A stretch of DNA of 5,584 nucleotides, taken from assembly GCA_946478645.1 (NCBI GenBank), contig CAMLCW010000340.1:1-5584 (forward strand), read 5' to 3'. The first letter of the stretch is position 1. Each line of letters begins with the position of its first letter. Below, piece by piece: positions 1 through 5,584 of this stretch. Under the pieces are notes generated by a model that ran no database searches, was not told the origin of the DNA, and was given only the letters and a program-made list of their open reading frames with translations. The position numbers were made by a program, and so were the translations under genes. The DNA comes from an uncultured Variovorax sp. GTDB lineage: Bacteria; Pseudomonadota; Gammaproteobacteria; Burkholderiales; Burkholderiaceae.

Positions 1-505
1 GCGAGAAGGCGCCCGACAGCGAGCGCCCGGCGCTGCGCGCGGCCGCCTCGGTGCTGGCGTCGATCAGGTCGGCAATGGCCTCGGCCTGCGCGAGGTCGAT
101 CTTGCCGTTGAGAAAAGCGCGCTGGCTGAACTCGCCGGGCTCGGCCACGCGCAGGCCGGGCAGGCGGGGGCGGCCGGTGACCGGGTCGGGCTCGGCCGCG
201 GCCTCGAGGCAGCGCGCGAGCAGCAGCTGCAGCACCACCGCGCCGCCGTGCGCCTGCAGCTCGAGCACGTCCTCGCCGGTGAAGGAGGCCGGCGAGGGGA
301 AGTGGATCGCCAGCCCGTGGTCGATCGGCGCGCCGTCGGCATCACGGAACGGCAGATAGGTCGCTTCGCGCGGCTTGAGCGCGCGCCCGCAGATCGCGTC
401 GACCAGCGGCGCCAGCCGCGCGCCCGACACGCGCACGATGCCCACGGCCCCGCGCCCCGGGGCGGTGGCGATGGCGGCGATGGGATCGGTGGTGCGGGCG
501 AGCAT
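1..505 (-). CDS. mnmE: tRNA uridine-5-carboxymethylaminomethyl modification GTPase MnmE (TrmE), N-terminal part, cut by window edge
   Basis: MnmE, together with MnmG, modifies C5 of the wobble uridine (U34) of certain tRNAs using a methylene-tetrahydrofolate-derived carbon and GTP hydrolysis; it acts in the cytoplasm. Reading leftwards from the ATG at 505, 168 residues are visible. They cover the folate-binding N-terminal domain and the start of the helical domain: [15 protein letters not shown] at about residues 14-28, [15 protein letters not shown] at 74-88, and [19 protein letters not shown] at 122-140 followed by [12 protein letters not shown]. The G domain and the C-terminal cysteine motif lie outside the window. 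Relative to the E. coli protein as I remember it, about 13 extra residues, rich in Pro, Ala and Glu, occur around 101-115. The start was chosen because the conserved N-terminal strand begins a few residues later. It is last of the leftward genes and is separated from yidC by a terminator. The Shine-Dalgarno is weak (GAAAGAA, about 9 nt upstream). Confidence 0.96.
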   Translation of the reverse strand, partial: MLARTTDPIAAIATAPGRGAVGIVRVSGARLAPLVDAICGRALKPREATYLPFRDADGAPIDHGLAIHFPSPASFTGEDVLELQAHGGAVVLQLLLARCLEAAAEPDPVTGRPRLPGLRVAEPGEFSQRAFLNGKIDLAQAEAIADLIDASTEAAARSAGRSLSGAFS

Positions 506-522
506 GGGCGGATTCTTTCAGC

Positions 523-548
523 AAAAAAGGGCCGCTTGCGCGGCCCTT
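523..548 (-). terminator. Rho-independent terminator after yidC
   Basis: Read on the minus strand, a perfect 9-bp stem AAGGGCCGC / GCGGCCCTT (540-548 with 527-535) closes a 4-nt GCAA loop, a GNRA-type tetraloop. It runs directly into six T residues (523-528). This is a textbook intrinsic terminator located 26 bp past the yidC stop. It should end the rpmH-rnpA-yidD-yidC transcript, wholly or partly, just before mnmE. Confidence 0.93.
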
Positions 549-574
549 CAGGGGATGGCTCGGACGCGGTGCGG

Positions 575-2263
575 CTACTTGCCGAGCACGCCCAGGCGCT
601 TGTTGATGAACCACTGCTGCGCGATCGACAGCACGTTGTTCGTGATCCAGTACAGCACCAGGCCGGCCGGGAAGAAGATGAACATCACGCTGAACGCGAG
701 CGGCATGATCCACATCAGCTTGGCCTGCATCGGATCGGGCGGCGTCGGGTTGAGCCAGGTCTGGAACAGCGAGGTGAGCGTCATCACGATCGGCAGGATG
801 TACCAGGGATCGGGCGCCGAGAGGTCGGTGATCCAGCCGATCCAGGGCGCATGGCGCATCTCGACCGACGACAGCAGCACCCAGTAGAGCGCGATGAACA
901 CCGGGATCTGGATCAGGATCGGGAAGCAGCCACCCATCGGGTTGACCTTCTCGGTCTTGTAGATCCGCATCATTTCCTGCTGCATCTCCTGCGGCTTGTC
1001 CTTGAGCCGCTCGCGCATCTCCATGATCTTGGGGTTGATGGCCTTCATCTTGGCCATGCTCGCATAGGCCTTGGCGTTGAGCCAGTAGAAAGCCGCCTTC
1101 AGCAGCACCACCAGCGCCACGATCGCCCAGCCCCAGTTGCCCAGGATGCCGTGCAGCTGGTAGAGCAGCCAGTACAGCGGCTTGGAGATGATCGCGAAGA
1201 TGCCGTAGTCCTTGACCAGGTCGAGGCCCGGGGCGATGGCTTCGAGCTTCTTCTCTTCTTCGGGGCCAGCGAACAGCGCGGTGTTGACCACCTGGGTCTG
1301 GCCCGGGGCGATCTTCGGCAGCGTGGCCACCATGGCGATGGTGTAGAGGTTGTTGCCGAGGTCCTTCACGCGGAATTCACGGCGCAGCTGCTCGCTGGCC
1401 GGGTCGCCCTTGAGCAGCCAGGCCGACACGAAGTAGTGCTGCACCATCGCGATCCAGCCGTCGTTGGCGGCCGGCGGCGGCTCGACCTTGCCCTTGGTGA
1501 TGTCCGCGAAGTCGAGCTTGTGGAACTTCTTTTCCTCGGTGTAGGCGGCCGGACCGGTGAAGGTGTTGGTGCCGAACATGGTGCTCGAGGCCACAGTGCC
1601 GTGGCGCAGCAGCTGCAGGTAGAGCTGCGCGTCGCGCGGCTGGTCGCTCACGTTGACGACCTCATGGCGCACGCGGATCGCGTAGTCGCCGCGCTGGAAC
1701 ACATAGGTCTTGACGTACTTGAGGCCGCCGGAGGGCTCGCTTTCGAAGCTCACTTCGAGCGTGTTCTGGCCTGGGGCCATCTCGCGCGGGCCGGCCTTGG
1801 CCGTCATCGGCGTCAGGTGGTTCGGGAAGCGCTCGCTGCCGGCCTGGTTCAAGAGGCCGGTCTGGGCCACGTAGCGCGTGGCCGGCGAGCTGTTGTCGAA
1901 CAGCACCACATGCTTGCTGCGGTCTTCCGTTTCCTCGTACTGCAGCAGCTCGAGGTGGTTGACCGTGGCGCCCTCGCTGTCGATCACCGCCTTGAACAGG
2001 TCGGTCGTCACGCTGACCTGCTCGCGCGGTGCCGCGGGCGCGGTCTGCGTGGGCACGGCACTCGGGCCCGCGGGCGATGCAGCCGGCACGCTGGCGCCCG
2101 CGCCCGGTGCGGTGCCGGCGGGCGTGTTGGCGGCCACCGCGGCCGGCTTGGTCGAAGGCAGGAAGGTCGGCTTGTTGCCGTTGAAGACCTGCCACTGGTC
2201 CCACAGCAGCACCAGCGAGAAACCAAAGATCACCCACAGGATGGTGCGGCGTATATCGTTCAT
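575..2263 (-). CDS. yidC: Membrane protein insertase YidC (Oxa1 family, Gram-negative long form)
   Basis: YidC inserts and folds inner-membrane proteins, alone or with SecYEG. The 562-residue length fits the Gram-negative long form (E. coli about 548). Order of parts: N-terminal transmembrane helix (about residues 7-24, ILWVIFGFSLVLLW), an Ala/Pro/Thr-rich linker (about 40-85), the large periplasmic P1 domain (to about 345), then the conserved five-helix core from DYGIFAIISKPLYWLL (352). The cytoplasmic C1 loop carries SMAKMKAINPKIMEMRERL and EKVNPMGGCFPILIQIPVF; later helices lie near 446-467, 485-504 and 515-546, with FFPAGLVLYWITNN in the last. The groove position that is Arg366 in E. coli aligns with Lys389 (VLLKAAFYW). 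The start ATG at 2263 overlaps the yidD stop as ATGA, and longer in-frame starts would run through yidD. The C-terminus NKRLGVLGK is basic, as is usual. Confidence 0.98.
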   Translation of the reverse strand: MNDIRRTILWVIFGFSLVLLWDQWQVFNGNKPTFLPSTKPAAVAANTPAGTAPGAGASVPAASPAGPSAVPTQTAPAAPREQVSVTTDLFKAVIDSEGATVNHLELLQYEETEDRSKHVVLFDNSSPATRYVAQTGLLNQAGSERFPNHLTPMTAKAGPREMAPGQNTLEVSFESEPSGGLKYVKTYVFQRGDYAIRVRHEVVNVSDQPRDAQLYLQLLRHGTVASSTMFGTNTFTGPAAYTEEKKFHKLDFADITKGKVEPPPAANDGWIAMVQHYFVSAWLLKGDPASEQLRREFRVKDLGNNLYTIAMVATLPKIAPGQTQVVNTALFAGPEEEKKLEAIAPGLDLVKDYGIFAIISKPLYWLLYQLHGILGNWGWAIVALVVLLKAAFYWLNAKAYASMAKMKAINPKIMEMRERLKDKPQEMQQEMMRIYKTEKVNPMGGCFPILIQIPVFIALYWVLLSSVEMRHAPWIGWITDLSAPDPWYILPIVMTLTSLFQTWLNPTPPDPMQAKLMWIMPLAFSVMFIFFPAGLVLYWITNNVLSIAQQWFINKRLGVLGK

Positions 2264-2547
2264 GACGAAGACTTCTTGTCGGAGGAGAGAAGAGACGAAA
2301 ACAGCGAGCCTGCACGCGCAGTGCGACGCTGTGATTTCGGTGGAACCGGATCGTGCCCGCCCTGGCACCAGGGCTGGCAGCGCGCGATGCGGTACAGCGT
2401 GAGATAGCTGCCTTTGAAGGCGCCGTGGACTTCGAGCGCTTCGATCGAATAGACCGAGCAGGTCGGCGCGAAGCGGCACGACTGGCCGAGCCAGGGGCTC
2501 AGCAACAGGCGGTAGCCCTTCACGAGCGCGATCAGCAGGCGTTTCAT
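2260..2547 (-). CDS. yidD: Membrane protein insertion efficiency factor YidD
   Basis: YidD is a small protein at the cytoplasmic face of the inner membrane that assists YidC-dependent insertion; its exact biochemical role is unsettled. The 95-residue product shows the family signature: an amphipathic N-terminus (MKRLLIALVKGYRLLLSPWLG), then CRFAPTCSVYSIEAL and GSYLTLYRIARCQPWCQGGHDPVP. Cysteines fall at 24, 30, 57 and 61. Cys61 stands where many homologues, as I recall, have His (RCNPWHPGG). Beyond the conserved DPVP the tail (about 70-95) is Ser/Arg-rich and probably disordered. The ATG at 2547 overlaps the rnpA stop as ATGA and its own TGA overlaps the yidC ATG as ATGA, so translation of the three genes is probably coupled. 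No strong independent ribosome binding site is needed. Confidence 0.96.
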   Translation of the reverse strand: MKRLLIALVKGYRLLLSPWLGQSCRFAPTCSVYSIEALEVHGAFKGSYLTLYRIARCQPWCQGGHDPVPPKSQRRTARAGSLFSSLLSSDKKSSS

Positions 2548-2942
2548 CGCGAGGGCGCCGGCGCCGGGCGTGCGGCACGCGCCAGCAGTTGCTGCAGTTC
2601 GGCGCGCACGGCGGCCTTGAGCCGGTCCGAGGTGGCGCTCACGAATTCCTTGCGGTCGAAGGCGGCGCGCAGGCGCACCACATGGGCGGCATGCGGCAGG
2701 CCGCCGCCCTCGGCGGCGCTCACGGCATAGATCTGCCGCTTGATCGCGTTGCGCGTGACCGCGCGACGCGCCCAGCGCTTGGGCACCATGGCGCCCAGCC
2801 AGACATCGTCGGACGCAAACAGCGGCTGCGCGCTCGACGTGGTGTCGAGCGCGCAGCGATGCAATGCGAAATGCGCGGTGCGCGCCACGGTGGCACCTGC
2901 GAGGACGGCCTGGAATTGCGCGCGGGTCTTGAGCCGCTGCAT
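2544..2942 (-). CDS. rnpA: Ribonuclease P protein component
   Basis: RnpA is the protein subunit of RNase P. It binds the catalytic RNA and the 5' leader of pre-tRNA, which is cleaved to give mature tRNA 5' ends. The product is 132 residues from ATG 2942, slightly longer than the typical 110-125. Family marks: the N-terminal LKTRAQFQAVL, the central VPKRWARRAVTRNAIKRQIY (about 53-72) with the RNxxKR core at 64-69 that contacts the RNA, and the later HVVRLRAAFD strand (87-96). After KR, many homologues carry a further Arg (KRLIRE); here it is Tyr72. The Ala/Pro-rich C-terminus is probably a disordered tail. The start was chosen because the fold begins at MQRLKTR; no clear Shine-Dalgarno precedes it, and the frame stays open far upstream, so a longer form cannot be excluded. 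It lies 89 bp after rpmH. Confidence 0.93.
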   Translation of the reverse strand: MQRLKTRAQFQAVLAGATVARTAHFALHRCALDTTSSAQPLFASDDVWLGAMVPKRWARRAVTRNAIKRQIYAVSAAEGGGLPHAAHVVRLRAAFDRKEFVSATSDRLKAAVRAELQQLLARAARPAPAPSR

Positions 2943-3031
2943 GGAAGCCGGGCCGGACGCGCCGGGAGCGCTGGCTGCGGGAGCCGGCGCGGGCGGTTCG
3001 GCTGCTGGCAACGGCAGAGAAACGGCTGGCG

Positions 3032-3166
3032 TCAGACGGCCAGGCGCTTGCGGCCCTTGGCGCGGCGTGCGTTGATGACGGCGCGGCCGCCGCGGGTCTT
3101 CATGCGGACCAGAAAGCCGTGGGTACGGGCGCGGCGGACTTTGGAAGCTTGATAAGTGCGTTTCAT
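3032..3166 (-). CDS. rpmH: 50S ribosomal protein L34
   Basis: L34 is a very small, strongly basic protein of the large ribosomal subunit, embedded in 23S rRNA. The minus strand from ATG 3166 to TGA 3032 encodes 44 residues, the normal bacterial length. The sequence matches the family end to end: [18 protein letters not shown], then [20 protein letters not shown] and the terminal RKRLAV. A good ribosome binding site (AGGAAA) lies 7 nt upstream. It is the first gene of the leftward operon, in the conserved order rpmH-rnpA-yidD-yidC next to dnaA. A promoter candidate sits about 150 nt upstream of the start. Confidence 0.98.
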   Translation of the reverse strand: MKRTYQASKVRRARTHGFLVRMKTRGGRAVINARRAKGRKRLAV

Positions 3167-3173
3167 GATGAGA

Positions 3174-3179
3174 TTTCCT
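3174..3179 (-). promoter_or_regulatory. Ribosome binding site of rpmH
   Basis: Minus-strand AGGAAA ends 7 nt before the rpmH ATG. It is the clearest Shine-Dalgarno in the leftward operon and confirms the L34 start. Confidence 0.8.
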
Positions 3180-3268
3180 GCAGGTTCCCCCTGATCCGCG
3201 ATGTTCCCGCCGGGCCTGGAAGGCCGCAGCGGTCATGCGGGCGCTGGGAGCGTTATTCGACTCTTGTA

Positions 3269-3283
3269 TCGAACCGGGTTCGA
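3269..3283. repeat. Short perfect dyad TCGAACC-G-GGTTCGA
   Basis: Two 7-bp arms around a single central base at 3276 form an operator-like inverted repeat within the presumed rpmH leader. As RNA it would make only a small hairpin, because the innermost pairs must open. It may be a protein site or chance; no known regulator is assigned. Confidence 0.45.
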
Positions 3284-3325
3284 AGGCTCCCCGAAGAACG
3301 CAATGAGTTTTCAGGGAAACCCGCA

Positions 3326-3354
3326 ATTATCGCAAACATTCGGCGCACCGCCAA
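3326..3354 (-). promoter_or_regulatory. Candidate sigma70 promoter for rpmH-rnpA-yidD-yidC
   Basis: On the minus strand, a -35 TTGGCG (3349-3354, 4/6 to TTGACA) and a -10 GATAAT (3326-3331, 5/6 to TATAAT) are separated by exactly 17 bp. Transcription would begin near 3319, giving a leader of about 150 nt before rpmH. It is the best promoter match I found on this strand in the region; the start site is inferred, not shown. Confidence 0.6.
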
Positions 3355-3396
3355 ACTTCGATCGGGATTGCGGGCCTTTGGGTGCCCCTGCGGGGA

Positions 3397-3405
3397 TGTG
3401 GATAA
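3397..3405 (-). promoter_or_regulatory. DnaA box, perfect consensus
   Basis: The plus strand reads TGTGGATAA, the exact reverse complement of the DnaA box TTATCCACA. It lies just upstream of the dnaA promoter candidate, where DnaA binding could both repress dnaA and mark the origin. Confidence 0.85.
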
Positions 3406-3424
3406 GGTTTTGACAAGTTAGAAT
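3397..3424 (+). promoter_or_regulatory. Weak candidate dnaA promoter overlapping the DnaA box
   Basis: TAGAAT at 3419-3424 is a good -10 (5/6). The hexamer 16 bp upstream, TGTGGA (3397-3402), is a poor -35 and lies within the perfect DnaA box, a layout that would suit autorepression. A TTGACA at 3410-3415 is a perfect -35 but has no -10 at the right distance. If TAGAAT is used, the transcript starts near 3431, downstream of the ATG at 3423, which favours the dnaA start at 3507. Confidence 0.35.
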
Positions 3425-3446
3425 GCAGGCCGCCTTGCAGCAGAGA

Positions 3447-3455
3447 ATATCCACA
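3447..3455 (+). promoter_or_regulatory. DnaA box, 8/9 match
   Basis: ATATCCACA differs from TTATCCACA only at the first base. It is inverted relative to the perfect box, with centres 50 bp apart, and borders the AT-rich tract. Confidence 0.7.
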
Positions 3456-3506
3456 ATACATATACCAAAAAAATGGACGAGGGACGCACTACTTTTACAA
3501 GCACCC

Positions 3507-4886
3507 ATGTCGACTGACGGCATCGGTGAAAGCCTCTGGCAGGCCTGTGTCGACCAGCTCGCCCAGGAGCTGTCGGAACAGCAATTCAACACCTGGATCA
3601 AGCCGCTGACGGCGCAGGTCGCGGACGATCTCTCGCGCATGACGGTGTTCGTCGCGAACCGCTTCAAGCTCGACTGGATCCGGGCCCAGTACGCCGGCAA
3701 GATCGCCGCCATGGCCGAAAAGATGTACGGTCAGCCCGTGGCAGTTGAGTTAGCGCTTGCTCCGCGTGAAGCTCCCGTACGCTCGGCACCGGTGGCCGTG
3801 CTGGCCGAAACCGACGTGCCCCGCGACGTGGCCGGCCCCGGCGAGGAGCCGGCCGCCGCGGGCTTCAAGAACCGCCTCAACTCCGGCCTCACCTTCGACA
3901 CGCTGGTCGAGGGCACGGCCAATCGCATGGCGCGCGCGGCGGCCATGCACGTGGCCGGCATGCCGGGCCACCTGTACAACCCGCTGTTCATCTACGGCGG
4001 CGTGGGCCTCGGCAAGACCCACCTGATGCATGCTGTGGGCAACCGGCTGCTGGCCGACCGCGCAGACGCCAAAGTTCTCTACATCCATGCCGAGCAGTTC
4101 GTCTCGGATGTGGTCAAGGCCTACCAGCGCAAGACCTTCGACGAGTTCAAGGAGCGCTACCACTCGCTCGACCTGCTGCTGATCGACGACGTGCAGTTCT
4201 TCGCCAACAAGGACCGCACGCAGGAAGAATTCTTCAATGCGTTCGAGGCGCTGCTGGCCAAGAAGTCGCACATCGTGATGACCAGCGACACCTATCCGAA
4301 GGGCCTGGCCGACATCCACGAGCGGCTGGTCTCGCGCTTCGATTCGGGCCTGACGGTGGCGATCGAGCCGCCAGAGCTCGAGATGCGCGTGGCGATCCTG
4401 ATCAACAAGGCGCGCGCCGAGTCGGCCGAAATGCCCGAGGAAGTGGCCTTCTTCGTCGCCAAGAACGTGCGCTCGAACGTGCGCGAGCTCGAAGGCGCGC
4501 TGCGCAAGATCCTCGCGTACTCGCGCTTCAACCAGAAGGAGATCTCGATCGCCCTGGCGCGCGAGGCGCTGCGCGACCTGCTGTCCATTCAGAACCGGCA
4601 GATCTCGGTCGAGAACATCCAGAAGACGGTGGCCGACTACTACAAGATCAAGGTCGCCGACATGTACAGCAAGAAGCGCCCGGCCAGCATCGCGCGGCCG
4701 CGGCAGATCGCGATGTACCTGGCCAAGGAGCTCACCCAGAAAAGCCTGCCGGAGATCGGCGAGCTGTTCGGCGGGCGCGACCACACGACGGTGCTGCACG
4801 CGGTGCGCAAGATCTCGGGCGAGCGCCAGCAGCTCACCGAGCTCAACCAGCAGCTTCACGTGCTCGAGCAGACGCTCAAGGGCTGA
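3507..4886 (+). CDS. dnaA: Chromosomal replication initiator protein DnaA
   Basis: DnaA is the AAA+ ATPase that binds DnaA boxes, oligomerises, melts the origin and helps load the replicative helicase. From ATG 3507 the product is 459 residues. Domain I (about 8-80) contains [13 protein letters not shown] and [10 protein letters not shown]; the linker domain II (about 82-122) is short and Ala/Pro-rich. The AAA+ domain shows Walker [10 protein letters not shown] (164-172), Walker B LLLIDDVQ (223-230), sensor I VMTSD (257-261), the arginine finger in LVSRF (Arg277) and the sensor II region NVRELEGAL (Arg326). Domain IV carries the DNA-binding signature [15 protein letters not shown] (422-436). 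An in-frame ATG at 3423 would add 28 residues without family resemblance, encoded across the second DnaA box and AT-rich tract, so the start at 3507 is preferred although its ribosome binding site is weak. All key residues are intact. Confidence 0.97.
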   Translation: MSTDGIGESLWQACVDQLAQELSEQQFNTWIKPLTAQVADDLSRMTVFVANRFKLDWIRAQYAGKIAAMAEKMYGQPVAVELALAPREAPVRSAPVAVLAETDVPRDVAGPGEEPAAAGFKNRLNSGLTFDTLVEGTANRMARAAAMHVAGMPGHLYNPLFIYGGVGLGKTHLMHAVGNRLLADRADAKVLYIHAEQFVSDVVKAYQRKTFDEFKERYHSLDLLLIDDVQFFANKDRTQEEFFNAFEALLAKKSHIVMTSDTYPKGLADIHERLVSRFDSGLTVAIEPPELEMRVAILINKARAESAEMPEEVAFFVAKNVRSNVRELEGALRKILAYSRFNQKEISIALAREALRDLLSIQNRQISVENIQKTVADYYKIKVADMYSKKRPASIARPRQIAMYLAKELTQKSLPEIGELFGGRDHTTVLHAVRKISGERQQLTELNQQLHVLEQTLKG

Positions 4887-4964
4887 CACGCGAATGTCAT
4901 CGAAATGGCGCCTCGCAACAGCGGACAATGGCACCTCCAGCGGATTCGAAGAGATAAAAGAGAA

Positions 4965-4970
4965 GAGGAA
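4965..4970 (+). promoter_or_regulatory. Ribosome binding site of dnaN
   Basis: GAGGAA lies 6 nt before the dnaN ATG, within a purine-rich run (about 4948-4975). The 90-bp dnaA-dnaN gap (4887-4976) shows no convincing terminator or DnaA box. A GATAAA at 4953-4958 lacks a good -35, so cotranscription with dnaA is the simplest reading. Confidence 0.8.
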
Positions 4971-4976
4971 GAAGAC

Positions 4977-5584
4977 ATGATCGTTTTGAAGGCAACCCAG
5001 GACAAGGTCCTTGCCGCGCTGCAGTCGGTGGCGGGCATCGTGGAGCGGCGCCACACGCTGCCGATCCTCGCCAACGTGCTGATCCGCAAGACCGGCGGCC
5101 AGATCCAGCTGACCACCAGCGACCTCGAGATCCAGATCCGCACCACGGCCGAGCTCGGCGGCGACGAAGGCAACTTCACGACCACCATCGGCGCGCGCAA
5201 GCTGATCGACATTCTTCGCACCATGCCGGCCGACCAGACCGTGAGCCTCGAGTCGAGCGCGAGCAAGCTGGTGCTCAAGGGCGGCAAGAGCCGCTTCACG
5301 CTGCAGTCGCTGCCGGCCGAGGACTTTCCGCTGGTCCAGGAAGCCGCCAACTTCGGTCCCGTCTTCAGCGTGCCCCAGAAGACGCTCAAGGACCTGCTCT
5401 CGCAGGTGTCGTTCGCGATGGCGGTGCACGACATCCGCTACTACCTCAACGGCATCCTGTTCGTTGCCGAAGGCAAGCAGCTGAGTCTGGTGGCCACCGA
5501 CGGCCATCGGCTGGCTTTCTCGTCGGCCACGCTCGACGTCGAGGTGCCGCGCCAGGAAGTGATCCTGCCGCGCAAGACCGTGCT
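4977..5584 (+). CDS. dnaN: DNA polymerase III subunit beta (sliding clamp), N-terminal part, cut by window edge
   Basis: The beta clamp is a homodimeric ring that encircles DNA and tethers polymerase III and other partners. The first 202 residues are visible, a little over half of the usual 366-370. Domain 1 (about 1-120) includes HTLPILANVLI (26-36), TTSDLEIQIRT (46-56), ARKLIDILRTMP (73-84) and LPAEDFPLV (112-120). Domain 2 begins with FSVPQKTLKDLL and contains SFAMAVHDIRYYLNGILF (145-162) and ATDGHRLAF (173-181), all family hallmarks. The ATG at 4977 is supported by a strong GAGGAA ribosome binding site and by the standard N-terminus MIVLKATQDKVL. It follows dnaA by 90 bp in the conserved dnaA-dnaN order and is probably cotranscribed. 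No frameshift or internal stop is seen up to the window end. Confidence 0.97.
   Translation, partial: MIVLKATQDKVLAALQSVAGIVERRHTLPILANVLIRKTGGQIQLTTSDLEIQIRTTAELGGDEGNFTTTIGARKLIDILRTMPADQTVSLESSASKLVLKGGKSRFTLQSLPAEDFPLVQEAANFGPVFSVPQKTLKDLLSQVSFAMAVHDIRYYLNGILFVAEGKQLSLVATDGHRLAFSSATLDVEVPRQEVILPRKTV

Larger units (their letters stand above)
3391..3475. other. Candidate replication origin element (DnaA boxes plus AT-rich tract)
   Basis: Two DnaA boxes face opposite ways (TGTGGATAA at 3397-3405 and ATATCCACA at 3447-3455). They are followed immediately by an AT-rich run to 3474; positions 3446-3474 contain only 6 G/C in 29 bases, against a strongly GC-rich background. Such a tract next to DnaA boxes is what a DNA unwinding element looks like, and the divergent rpmH/dnaA position is a common oriC location. 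Only two good boxes are visible, fewer than in many origins, so this may be a minimal or partial origin, or mainly dnaA autoregulation. Confidence 0.55.
3167..3506. other. rpmH-dnaA intergenic region (340 bp), divergent control region and candidate origin
   Basis: This is the only stretch over 300 bp without a gene. The left half (3167-3320) is the presumed rpmH leader; it is GC-rich and contains short hairpins (GGCCT/AGGCC at 3213-3225 and the 15-bp dyad at 3269-3283) but no RNA family I recognise. The middle (3326-3354) holds the rpmH promoter candidate. The right part (3391-3475) holds two DnaA boxes and an AT-rich tract. I see no tRNA, no convincing small ORF and no mobile element remnant. 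Short open frames cross it in several frames but have no family resemblance. Confidence 0.85.

Noticed and set aside
248..2407. A 719-codon plus-strand open frame antisense to yidC, yidD and mnmE
   Set aside because: Its protein is a His/Arg/Asp/Leu-rich low-information sequence typical of the antisense of GC-rich genes, while yidC on the other strand matches its family end to end. Stops are rare in such frames because of codon bias.
3268..3290. GGGTTCGAAGG resembling a tRNA T-arm
   Set aside because: The flanking bases do not pair as a T-stem, and no acceptor, D or anticodon arms can be placed around it.
3327..3335. TTATCGCAA as a third DnaA box
   Set aside because: Only 6 of 9 positions match the consensus, and it overlaps the -10 of the rpmH promoter; too weak to list.
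3311..3712. A 133-codon minus-strand frame across the origin region and the dnaA 5' end
   Set aside because: It overlaps the DnaA boxes and dnaA coding sequence, has no recognisable family, and conflicts with the rpmH promoter layout.
3750..5507. A 585-codon minus-strand open frame antisense to dnaA and dnaN
   Set aside because: Same shadow effect; it spans two clear genes and their gap and shows no recognisable domain.
1..5584. A novel defence, mobile or biosynthetic system
   Set aside because: Every gene-sized coding region is a conserved housekeeping gene in its usual order; no transposase, integrase, repeat array or unknown gene is present.

Overview
This is the dnaA region of a high-GC betaproteobacterial chromosome. 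The protein sequences (DnaA with the N-terminal [13 protein letters not shown] pattern, MnmE with an extra segment before its conserved EPGEF motif, RnpA with RNAIKRQIY) look like Burkholderiales, most likely Comamonadaceae. A Variovorax-like genus is my best guess from memory of the family and was not tested by any search.

Layout: the left 3.2 kb is transcribed leftwards, in the order rpmH (ribosomal protein L34), rnpA (RNase P protein), yidD, yidC (membrane protein insertase) and mnmE (tRNA-modifying GTPase, cut by the left edge). rnpA/yidD and yidD/yidC each overlap by an ATGA stop/start. A strong intrinsic terminator follows yidC and sits just upstream of mnmE. The right 2.1 kb is transcribed rightwards: dnaA (initiator), then dnaN (DNA polymerase III beta clamp, cut by the right edge), 90 bp apart.

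Between rpmH and dnaA lies a 340-bp non-coding stretch. It holds a good sigma70-type promoter pointing to rpmH, a perfect DnaA box (TGTGGATAA), a second 8/9 DnaA box in the opposite orientation, and an AT-rich tract that stands out from the GC-rich surroundings. This is a plausible part of the chromosomal origin and/or the dnaA autoregulatory region. Genes diverge from it on both sides, as expected around a bidirectional origin.

Functionally the left operon links translation and tRNA processing (L34, RnpA, MnmE) with inner-membrane protein insertion (YidD, YidC), and the right side supplies replication initiation and processivity. The arrangement is a classic conserved bacterial gene order. 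I see no mobile element, CRISPR array, RNA gene or unknown system here, so the findings are modest and concern regulatory layout and a few residue-level deviations.
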